DNA of 64,000 bases from Hirsutella rhossiliensis (taxonomy: Eukaryota > Ascomycota > Sordariomycetes > Hypocreales > Ophiocordycipitaceae). The number at the start of each line of letters is the position of its first letter. Position 1 is the stretch's first letter. Position numbers and translations under genes: made by a program. The notes below the pieces were generated by a model that ran no database searches, was not told the origin of the DNA, and saw nothing but the letters and a program-made list of their open reading frames with translations. Shown here in pieces: positions 43,007 through 53,129 of the stretch. The stretch is from assembly GCF_020360975.1 (NCBI RefSeq), contig NW_025408679.1, positions 2,294,001 through 2,358,000 on the forward strand. The letters are read 5' to 3'.

Positions 43007-46000
43007 GCCGCGAGAACAGCCAGTCACGGTTTCGCCCGAAGAGGTTCGGCGCACCTTGGGGGATCTTGAATCGCACAGGTCCCGTCGGCGCCGTTCACCG
43101 CTTGTCAGAGTTCCCCACGACGAGATCCTCCGCGTCTTGCAAGATATCGACCGCCAGCGCGCTGAAGACCGAGCCCGCCACCGTGAAGCTCAATACAAAT
43201 ATACCGCTCAAGCGCAACCGCCAACTAATCCATCCCCGAGACGACTCGGAGAAGAGCAAGCACCTTCCACTCCACCCCGAACGCAGCCAAGGCGCCCCCC
43301 TAAAAGACACACGCAGCCGCCGCCCACTCCATCACCGAAACGACCTAGAGAAGAGCAAGCACCTCCTACTCCGCCTCCGACGCAGCCAAGGCGGTCCCTC
43401 GAAAGGCACCCGCAGCAACCAGCCTCCCCGTCGCCGAGTAGACCTAGAGCGGAGCAAACGGTTCGTTCTCCGCCGCCCACGCGGCCTAGGCGCTCCCCCA
43501 CGAGGCCCCGACCTACGCGAGAATCCGTTCAAGATCAACGAGACTCTGTCAGGTCTACTCTATATCACTATGACGCCTGTTTCCGCGCCAAAGAGCAGGC
43601 GTCATCAACAAGATCCTGGTGCGACGAAGTTCCACTTGCCCTTCAGGTAGCGGCTACCAAATCGTTCTACCAAGCGTTCACGGACGAGAGGACGTTGCCG
43701 ATTTCCCTGCGTCTTCTGCTACAGGAAGACCCGCCTTGCGAGCTCTCGATCATGCCGTGGAGGGTCGATTGTCGCCCTCCTGCTGCAGGCGACCAGGACT
43801 ATCCAGACGTGTGACGCTTGCCTTCCGCCGCACGAGCGCGCAGGAGTTGACGTTTGCCGCGAGTGTCGCGTCAGCTTCGACCGTGGACGCCTGCCCAAGG
43901 CCTGCTCGGTCAACAACATGGCCATCGGTTGTGAGCATCGGTACCCCGACGAGCTTGATGACCTCTCTCCCGTCGAAGAGAGACTGATTGCCCTGCATGC
44001 GCCTTTTGGCTATATCACCAAGTTCACGGTCGACAACAAGACCCGTTCGGGAATCAGTTACCGCAAGCACGTGAAGGGACATATCGTCGTCTTTCCGAAC
44101 AAGGTTGACGATCTGGTGGCCACGGTTCTACCTCATCCCTTGCTGCAGGCCATTGAGAACATCCACGTCTCTTGGAGCGGTTCGGGTAAGCCTGGCTCCG
44201 CAGACGTCAGACACCTGCTTCAGGTGCGCAAATATCGAGTGGCAGCTGCCCTGGCATGGCTGCAAAGGAACAACCCGCTCTACGAGGATACCGCAATTAA
44301 CCAAGCAGAGATGGACGGCTGGCAGTATGCCGACGGCTCCACTGTTCCGACCGTCATCATGGACCGCATGCGAAGGGAGGAACCGTCGACCGTTGAGAAG
44401 ACACAAACGGACCACATAGTCCCGGACACTGATCGAGGCTTGGAGGAAACAACTTCAGAAGCATCGATGAACTGGTGAACTCGATTAATCCCACTCTTGC
44501 GGCTGAATCTTGCGATTTAGACTGTACTCTGTCCACTGAGCAGACTCAACCATCCCCTGGTGAGCCGGCGACTCTTGTCCCCGACTCGGCTGTCATCGGC
44601 CTGGAAGTTGACACCGTCTGTGAGACGTCTACGTCCGGCATGTTTCCCCTCGACGGACCGGCTGCCTTCGCGGATACCGATAAGCTGTCGTTTCTGGCTG
44701 ATATCGTCAACGCCAATCCGGTTCGACATGGCAACTCTGTGCCGTGCGTTATGCAGGTCCAAACTACGGGAGATCAGCCATTTGTCCGAGTAGAGCGTGG
44801 TGCGGATTTCGCAGACAACCTACACGAAGATTTCTTCCCTCGAACATTTCCGAAGCTTTTTCCGTGGGGAAGGGGCGGCCCGAAATCGAAGTGCGACTCG
44901 AGTCACAGCCGACAAAGCGATGCTGTCGACCGTCACCCGAATCACTCTCTTAATTACTGGGCCAGATACGTATTGCAACGGCATGGAGGCCGATTCGCCA
45001 CCCATCCTGTCTTTTGTTTCTTAGTATTCAACACCCTCCTTCGCTCCTCCAACCGCCGCATCAGCATGGCCCGTGTCGCTAAAGATTCCTTCCACAGACT
45101 TGAGCAAGCCTATGCGAACTTGACCGAGGACCGACTGAAGAGAGCCGAGGCGGAGATGCGGGAGACGAGGACTACGTCGGACCCCGACGTGTCGGTCTTG
45201 CTTCGCGAGCTGTCGATTTTTGGCCATGCACAGCCGCTCTCGAACGAATCCCGTTTGCTTATGCGGAGGAAGATACAAGCTCTGGACATCCGCGCCGGTA
45301 TGCCTGCAATCTGGATTACCATCAATCCTAACGACATTAATAATCCGGTAAAGCTGAGGCTTGCCATTCATAGGCTCCACGATTATGAGTCTGCAAAGGA
45401 ACTTTTGGCCGATCTCCGTGAAAGGTACGATAGAATCGCCCTCAGCACCATGGATCCGGTCAGCTCGGCCATTTTCTTCCACCGAGAAATATCCCTATTC
45501 TTTGACAAATACGTGAACACAGGCCAGGAATCGATCTTCGGGAAGATCAGCCACTACTACGCCACGGTGGAAACGAACGAGCGAGGCAGCCTCCACTTGC
45601 ATGGACTCCTCTGGCTGGACGGCAACATGCGACTGCCGAACCTGATGGACGACATGGCCAACCCCGCGGAAGAAGCATATCGTGCCCAAGTGATCCGATA
45701 CGTAGACTCTGTCTTTCACGAGTGTCTAGATGAAGATGCCGGAAAAGCCGTGCGACAACAGAGGAAGCCCATCCATCCTGTGGGGGAGGTCATGACCAGC
45801 ACCTCGGCTCTCACTGCGGCCTTCGAAGACGAATCCAACTTCGTCGCGTACTGTTGCCAAGTGCACTCCCACACGTACACCTGCCTCAAGTATTCTCTGA
45901 AGGGGGTTGCCGAACAGGGTGCGGATCCACAGGGACGGACGGCCTGCCGCTTCAAAGCACCGTGGAAGATCGTCGAGGAGACAGGGTTCACAGAGGATGG

Positions 46001-49000
46001 CTTGCTTCAGATCCGGCGCAACCATCCGCTCGTCAACCGGTACAACAAGTCACTGGCGGTCGGCCTTCGTCATAATCACGACGTCTCGATGATCTTGACC
46101 AAAACCAAGGGCCTGGCCATGGTGTACTACATCACGAACTACGCCACCAAACTGGATACGCCGATGTGGAAGCGCATTGCTCTCGCCGCCGAGGTTGCCC
46201 GCCAACTCCGCGAAGCCGGTCGTCCGACGTCTCGCGCACCAGATCCCGCCCTGCCCGACAACAGGCAGCAGGCAGTGTTGAACGAAAGCCGTCAATTCCT
46301 GATGAGAACGGCAAATCGGATCTTCTCCGAGCGACAACTCTCGGCCGTAGAGGTCTGTTACCACCTCCTTGGATATGATACCGACTTTACCAACGTGCCG
46401 CATTGGTCCTTTCTGAACTTGACGGCCCTCTACTGGACAATCTTTCGGCTATGGGCACATCTCCGCCATCAGGCCGGCGAGCTGACGGACGCCGAACACC
46501 CCCCCGAGACAATCCCTCTGAGGCAAGGAGGGCGAACCCTTCTATGCCTAGAAGCGTACGCCTACCGCGGTCATGTTCTACAAGACTTATGTCTGTATGA
46601 CTACATGTCAATGATTCACTTGTTGCGTCGAAATGGTCGGAGTGAAGATGAGTCTCACATTTTTCTCGATGGGCAGGATTCCGACTGTGACGGCTGGATG
46701 CAAAAGCTTCGACGGCCCGACCAGTACGCCGTCCCGATCTTCCAAGGATACATCAGCGACGACCATGAGGACGATCACCCAGTCTATATTAAGCGGTACG
46801 CTCTAATCCCCGGGACCGTTTTGGCTCCATCTGACACTGTGTGTAGAAACTCTGTCCTACATTTGGCGTTATTCGTCCCTTGGGAAAACTTCATTTCTGA
46901 GAGCCTAGGTGATATAACCGAAATATGGACGAGGCATCGAGCGGGCCTTTGTCCCCGTCTCCGTTTCTACGTCTCTAACATTTGTCTTTTGAGAAAGTCT
47001 GCCGAGGACGCGCGTAAGGACGCGAAGCTCTGGGCCAGTCGATCGGAGGGCGACGACACAATTGACGTTGAGTACCCACTTGACGATGGCCGATACGAAG
47101 AAGAGCCTCCGGCGATGGCTCATCGTCAGGCCTACAGAGCTCTACTCCAGATTTTGCGAAATGCCGTCCAGGACACGGACGCCACAAAAGACTCACCCGT
47201 CCTTGGAGGTTTAATACGCGATCTGTGCGAAGAGAACCCGACTGAAGACGAGCAACCTTTTGTCCAACGTCAAGAGGATCTGTACCGGAATATAGCCCAC
47301 GATCAAGGTGACGCCTTGTGCCAATTCCCATATCTCGAGACGATGTCAAGCAGCGGCCAAGGCCCAACAACTATTGCATCTTCGGATGCTAGACGACATG
47401 AGGGTGGTTCTCAGGGGACCATGCTTTCCACGGATGGCGCCGACATCGACGATGCCCTAGCTCGCTACGGCGATATAGAGTCCGCCGCTGCGCTCCCAGG
47501 CAGTGACCTCAATGAACAAGGCCCTCGGATGCTTGTCGACGTCAGTCCGGTGACTAGCTTCGTGGAGATGGGGCACACCACCGCGGCCAACTTTACACTG
47601 AACTATCTACAGACCATGGCCCTTCAACTCGTTTGCATGTTTCTGGACAAATATGCGGCCAATCCGGACTCGGCGGGCCAGCATCTTCAATATACCGGCG
47701 GGCCGGGTGGCACGGGAAAGTCGAGGATCATCGATGTCCTGAAGGACGTGTTCGCGGCGAGAAACCAGCCACATCTTCTGCAGATAACCGGCACATCAGG
47801 CAGTTCGGCGGCCCAGATTGGCGGCACGACAATCCACTCGGCCTGTGGGTTAGATTCCCATCGCGATGCAAACAAACCGCCTCCCCCCTTCTCGGAGGCG
47901 AAGAAATGGATATGGAAACAGAAGCTAGTACTCGTGATTGACGAGGTCAGTATGCTAGGAGGAGCCACTCTGTACAACGTCAGCCGCCACCTGCAGGCAC
48001 TCCGTGACTGTCCGGACGAGCCGTTTGGTGGGATGCCTGTCGTTCTACTGATGGGAGACTTCTACCAGTTCGCCCCCGTGCGGGAAACAAGCCTCCTGAT
48101 CAACAGACCGCCGGACCGAACACAGACCCCCCTGCGACAAGCGACCATCTCTCACCACAGCGGCTGCAGATTGTGGCATATGTTCAAAACCGTGGTGCTC
48201 CTTGAAGACCAAGTCCGGGCCCGCAACGATCCCCAACTTCGCGCACTCCTGGATCGAGTCCGTAACGGGCGGCAGACACAGCAAGACCTCGACTTGCTCA
48301 ATGCCAATATCGTAGGACGCTCCCAAATCACCTTCCATGATGGTTTGCGTGCTATAACGCCGCTGAACCGCACCCGCTGGGCCCTCAACATGGAAGCTGT
48401 CGTGGGCTGGGCGCGCTTCAACAAGCGGCATATCCGTATCTTTGTCTCGACTCACACCTGGCGCAACGGCACGCTTTCTCCAAACATCGTGGCGCGAACC
48501 ATAGGACAAGGTGACGACTCCGCCTGCAAGGTCCCCGGCGTCTTCTTCTACGCTCAGGGCATGCCTGTTGTTGTGAACAAGAACAATAACATCTACACTG
48601 GCTTGAAAGTTGTGAATGGGGCAGACTTTACTGCCGTGGACGTAATACTCGATCCCAATCACCCAGGATACCACTTGGCGGATGACGTGACCATCCACTT
48701 CGGGCCACCGCTCGGGATTCTTCTGCAGTCCGAGGAGACGAAAGCCTTGGCGATACCGTCCCTCCCGGTGGGGACGGTACTCATCCGCCCCATGTCACAT
48801 ACACTTGATTCGACTAACTCTCACTTCAAATTCTTGTCGGCAAGATGCACGCGACGTGGATTGCCCGTCGTACCAGCGTTCGTTCTCACTGATTACAAAG
48901 CCCAGGGTAAAACGTTCGTCGAAGTACTGTTGGGGCTGCGTGGAAATCGTGTGACCAATGGTGAACCCTCCAAGTGCGATTTTACGAGCCTCTATGTGCA

Positions 49001-49169
49001 ACTGTCCAGGTGCACCTCGCTTCGGGGCATCAAGCTTCTTGGTCCCGTGAGACACCATGATTTCATTGGCAATGGGCTGGATCAGGCCATACTTGATGGA
49101 ATGCAGAGACTCAAGAACTTGGCCGCGGAAACGAGACGGTTATACGAGGACCAAGATTTCGAAAAGTAG
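43007..49169 (+). pseudogene. Helitron C Rep/helicase polyprotein; 1564-residue core open, N-terminus frameshifted
   Basis: Three segments. 43007-43814 is a Pro/Arg-rich low-complexity N-terminus. About 43765-44478 carries a CxxC pair (CDACLPP, CRECR) and a DUF6570-like region (GHIVVFPNKVDDL). 44475-49169 is one uninterrupted 1564-residue frame. In the last, Helitron_like_N is followed by the HUH nuclease motif HLHGLLWLDG (near residue 374) and the tyrosine motif YYITNYATK (near 551). The Pif1-like SF1B helicase has Walker A GGPGGTGKS (near 1075), Walker B VLVIDEVSM (near 1150), GDFYQFAP and YVQLSRCTSL. The junction at about 44450 is a one-base deletion relative to copy B. The catalytic core is intact, so this copy may be recently active. 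Confidence 0.86.
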
Positions 49170-49279
49170 TGGCAGTATACTAGGTAGCCATCCTGATAGT
49201 TTGACCTTCCGTATGTCGGGCCACGATCGGCCAGCTTCTACTCGATCTGCGGTGCTGTCGACCAATCAAGCCTATCCCT

Positions 49280-50011
49280 TCACCGACCAAGCACGGCTGC
49301 TGACATGTCCATCATGTGTGACTCCATTCCCTCTGCTTTACCCTGCTCCATTGCGACCATCATTTGCCTCATCGCCGTCCCACTTGTCCCGCCCGGAGCT
49401 CGACCATACACGGACTCAGCAAACATCCGAAGCTGCATCGGGAATCGTGAATCCCCATATTGCTCGATGATATCGCTCTTTTCCACCGCGCTTCGTAGGT
49501 CGTGCCATTGCGATGGGGTCATACCGAGTGTCTCACACTCTTTCTTCGTCATTGCATCCCACCATGGCGGCAGTAAACCGGGACAACGCTCGACGCGCTC
49601 CAGGAAGCGCTTGAAGCCACGCAGCCCGTTGCCGGCACCACCATATATGCTATCCGCGTCTGCTTCGCCTTCAATGTTGTACATGTCCTCAGCGCGCAGT
49701 CGGTAAGCGTCGATCAGCAACCCGTAGACATCTCTTTCCGATCGATCATGGAGCCAAGTGCGATTTTCAAGACGCGTGAAGGGCCGGGCGACGCCCTGTT
49801 CCAACCCCTTCGGAGGCGACAAATTTGCCGTTGTAGGCCCATCTTGAAACGATGTCGTGGCATCGGCCTGTTTGCCACAAACCTTCTTATGGACCTTCCA
49901 GTCTGCCTTCTGGCAATCCCTGGAGCAGTACGGCGTGGTGGAACATTTCGCGCACCTCTTGAGGGCGACTTCAGGCGGCGACTTCTTGCAGCTATTGCAC
50001 TCAAGGGCCAT
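49280..50011 (-). CDS. MYND-type zinc finger protein, cargo of Helitron C
   Basis: An intact 243-residue frame without introns. Residues 5-45 form a MYND finger: CNSCKKS, CAKC, YCSRDCQ, then W, H and C in the expected spacing (KADWKVHKKVC). The remainder resembles the conserved C-terminal region of fungal MYND proteins (NGLRGFKRFLERV, QYGDSRFPMQLRM, VYGRAPGGTSG). MYND fingers mediate protein-protein contacts. The gene is antisense to the Helitron, 110 bp past the helicase stop, and inside the element by the 3'-end criterion. It could be a complete captured gene (retained frame) or a host gene the Helitron has picked up whole. Confidence 0.75.
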   Translation of the reverse strand: MALECNSCKKSPPEVALKRCAKCSTTPYCSRDCQKADWKVHKKVCGKQADATTSFQDGPTTANLSPPKGLEQGVARPFTRLENRTWLHDRSERDVYGLLIDAYRLRAEDMYNIEGEADADSIYGGAGNGLRGFKRFLERVERCPGLLPPWWDAMTKKECETLGMTPSQWHDLRSAVEKSDIIEQYGDSRFPMQLRMFAESVYGRAPGGTSGTAMRQMMVAMEQGKAEGMESHMMDMSAAVLGR

Positions 50012-50227
50012 GGTGACCTAATTCCCATGACCAAATCGTGAAGATTGCGTTCTGAAAAAAGGTCGAATCAGAAGATGGGGGGTAGCTTAGGCTTAAACGG
50101 GTAAGGTGCTGTAATGGGTTCAAGCAGCCGCACTCCCACCTCTCTTCTCCAACAGACTTGTCCAAGAACCAAACCGAATGCTCGCGCTCGGTTATGCCCA
50201 ACTCTCGTCCCGTTCCTCAAGGCATTG

Positions 50228-50256
50228 GCGGACCCTGAAAGGGGCCGGTCTCCTGT
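50228..50256 (+). other. Helitron C 3' terminus and hairpin
   Basis: GACCCTGAAAGGGG with GGTC gives a short stem, ending TCTCCTGT at 50256. Beyond it the sequence is P450 intron. Confidence 0.55.
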
Positions 50257-51899
50257 ATCGGCGCTGCGCCTTGACCAGCAAAAGACGTCAGAACAAAGAT
50301 TGTCAAGGATCGCATCAAAGAAAAAAGGGTGTCTCGAGAATTGAAAGCCGGACTCACCCCTGCCGGCACAAACTTGCCGTCCACCATATCGCCAGGGGAG
50401 ACTCGGGTAGCAGTCTCGGCCGCGGGCGGATACATTCGAAGTATTTCGTTGATACAGGCCTGCAGATACTCGAGCGAGCGGGTGCTGACCAAGTTGATGT
50501 CTTCTTCGGATGCGAAAGCGGCGCGAATCTCGTCGGCGAGCAGGGTGTAGGCCAGTGGGTTCCGCGACAGGTAAAAGCAAAATCCCGACAGAGCTGTCGC
50601 CGTTGTTTCACTGCCGGCGACGACAAGTGCATGCGTATTCACCAGGACCTCGCTCTCGCTCATGCCGTCGCCACCATCGCGAGTCTTCTTCATCATGTAG
50701 GCTATGATATCCTGGTGTTCACCGGGTGGTTTCGGGCCGTGCTCTAGGCGAGCCTTGGCCTTGTCTTTGGCACCGGATCGGGCCCCGAGTAATACTTTGC
50801 CAACGACCGCCGGCTGGATTTGCCGATGATCCAGCCGATGAGTGGGTAGTACTGAGAAAAGCGTAGAAGAAGTATGCCTTGAACGCCGCGAAAGATGGTC
50901 AGTACCCAGGGGTGGTATCCGTTGTTCTCCAGGAGAAAGAGTCGGAAAACACCAAGTCGCCAATGATGTCGAAAGTTGTAAAGTTCAGCCATTCGACAAT
51001 GTTGATGCTTTGGCCCTCGTCGGCACGCCGAGAAAGGCGGTCGAGCATCATATCCACATACTTGATAATGACAGGTTCCTGCTGCGCCAGGGCAGCGTCG
51101 CTAAATGCATGGCCCAGCTGTCGGCGTTGTCGTCGGTGACCGTCACGAGAAGCGGAGACGAGAGCTTCGTGTTGTTCTATCGCACGGAGGATGAGCAAGT
51201 GGGCATAAAGATCAGGGACTGGAAGACTCTTGATTCTGCTATCTAAGGTGGGAAAGAGGCGAGATCTTTATAGACTGCCTGAATATGAGAATGGAAGGGA
51301 ATGGTAGTGAATGGAAGCATCTGATCAGATCATCTGGAAGCCACCGATGCGTCGATGATGCCTCCTAGAAGTTTCTGTGGGGAAATGTGGAAACGGACTG
51401 TGCGAATAGGGGGTCAGACTGTTGGAGGCTGATATCCTATGTGTGACATGTTCTTTAAACACGGGGGGTGTTTTCTGGAATTCTGCTTTTCCGCCTGGTC
51501 GACGGCCATAAACCTCTGGCCATCCAATGGAGCCGTCCAAGGAGACGTGATTTGGTCCGATTCGCACCGCGGGGCCATACTTTTGATGCAGTTTGGCAAC
51601 ATGTCTCACCCAAGTTCCCTGGATGTAGTTGGAGTATGCAGCGGGTAACGATGTAAGAGACAGATGCAGCGGTCCAGGAAACTTGGAAAGTGGATGGAAC
51701 CAAATACGATAGATGCCTTGCGCTACGCCGTAGGCAACGATCTAGATCGCTGTCAGAACACAGCCACGTCAAAGGAGGACTAACTTAGTGCAGTTACCAG
51801 CAAGAATAACAGGCCAAGAGTGTGCAAAAGGTTGCCATCGTACTGCCAAAGGCCCCGCCAGGAATCAAAGCCGATCTTGCTGAGGTCGGTAGAACTCAT
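50257..51899 (-). pseudogene. Cytochrome P450, truncated by Helitron C and frameshifted
   Basis: Starts at 51899 (MSSTDLSKIGFD) with a hydrophobic N-terminal segment LHTLGLLFLL; the first intron is 51742-51797. Exon 2 has the proline-rich hinge WFHPLSKFPGP and continues through HQKYGPAVRIGPN. Later parts include HAFSDAALAQQEP (C-helix region follows RRQLGHAF), the I-helix motif AGSETTAT and the K-helix EILRMYP. A one-base deletion near 50947 shifts the frame. After VDGKFVPAG the gene enters an intron that runs into the Helitron 3' end. The heme-binding cysteine exon is absent from the window, so no active enzyme is possible. The pattern fits terpenoid-tailoring fungal P450s (CYP65-like), a family guess only. 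Confidence 0.82.
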
Positions 51900-53129
51900 T
51901 GCCGAGGAAGTTGCAAAGAGTTGCTAATAAGCGGACAAGAAAACTGTTAGCTTTCGAGAGCCGAGTGACGAGACTCTCCGCTCCCCAAGGTGCGTCATGG
52001 CTTATATAGACTACCGTACAGGCCATCTCGCACGAGTCGAGCCCGGTACCCGCGGTGTGCAAGTGACGCGACATCATTGGGCGCAGGCCACCGTAGAAAT
52101 TCAACAAATTCGTTTCACTTTTTAGCGCTTGGGCCGGGAGCTCCCACAGGTTTCAGCCCACCAAATTTGTATACGAAAGATACCTGGCCGTGCCGGCGTT
52201 GTGCGCTGAGTTGTCAGACTGGCAGAGGCGGGCCCGGCTAGATGTACATTCTGTATACAAATTTGGTGGCGCTGAGACCTGTGGGGAACCCCCCGGTCCA
52301 GGCGCTAAAAGTCGAACGAATTTGCTGAATTTCTACGGAGTACGTACGGTATGCGTGTTCCTCGTGTCTCAGGAAACGGGTCGAGAACTACCCGTAGTGG
52401 AACACGTGGACCAATGACGACTTGCAACCCCATGTTACCTATGCACAGACCAGAAACATCAAAAGCACCATTCATAAACAGGGAACATAAATCCATCACA
52501 GACGACTATGATGGCCGATCTTGAGGCACTTCTTAGCCGAGAATACGAATACTGGCACACCTTTCGTTGCACATCGCGCATAAGGCGGGGGTCACCGGGT
52601 GGAGAAACTGGAGATTTCATACCCACCAAGGCCACCATTGTCTCGCACTTGGGGTCATGCAGAACGAATCCGCTAGGATAAGGGAGCATGCCAGTGCCCA
52701 CATGTGCACATGCATGCTATTCATACTCCGCGGGGGGTGGGTGCAAGTGCTGGCTCAGGGTTGGCGATATTTGGATCGTTAGCCGCTAATAACTCCATTC
52801 CCAGAGTACGACCAACCATATCTAAAACAAACAAACCGCTTACAAATACGCCGCTCCTGCATCTTAGATTCGTCAGTTTGGGGTTACATTCAAGCTCTTG
52901 CTCTTCCGTTGCCCAACATATTCACCTCCGACCCAGCACCTCACATAATACACACCCGGTGAAGCCGAGGCTGGAGTCTGACCAGTCTTTCACTTCAAGA
53001 GTCACGAACGCCCGAGGCCACAAGGCATCGCCGGTTATTGGATGCTCAGCTTCAAGTTGTCGAAGCATCTGAAGCGTTCCGACTGACTTCTTACTCCGCA
53101 CGAGCAATCCAGTACGTGTACGTGTCGCC
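51900..53129. promoter_or_regulatory. Divergent intergenic region between P450 and diterpene synthase
   Basis: The P450 start (51899, minus) and terpene synthase start (53130, plus) face away from each other across 1.2 kb, the arrangement expected of a co-regulated biosynthetic pair. A 248-bp inverted-repeat element (52091-52338) lies about 190 bp upstream of the P450 start. I see no further gene. Binding sites cannot be assigned. Confidence 0.5.
52091..52338. mobile_element. 248-bp MITE in the P450/terpene synthase promoter region
   Basis: Arms of about 80 bp beginning CCGTAGAAATTCA (52091-52172) and inverted at 52256-52338, including CCAAATTTGTATAC and its reverse. The spacer is about 80 bp. 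No clear target duplication was found. Non-coding. Confidence 0.7.

Larger units (their letters stand above)
42760..50256 (+). mobile_element. Helitron C with antisense MYND cargo gene
   Basis: A 7.5-kb element: 5' region from about 42760 (TGCCTTGAGGAACGAGG), Rep/helicase coding sequence 43007-49169, an antisense MYND gene (49280-50011), and a 3' terminus at 50256. The last ~130 bp match the end of Helitron B. The 3' end lies inside an intron of the P450 gene. The exact 5' base is uncertain; I place it near 42760 because TGCCTTGAGGAACG there is the inverse of the CGTTCCTCAAGGCA near the 3' end. It starts only about 40 bp after Helitron B ends. Confidence 0.72.
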
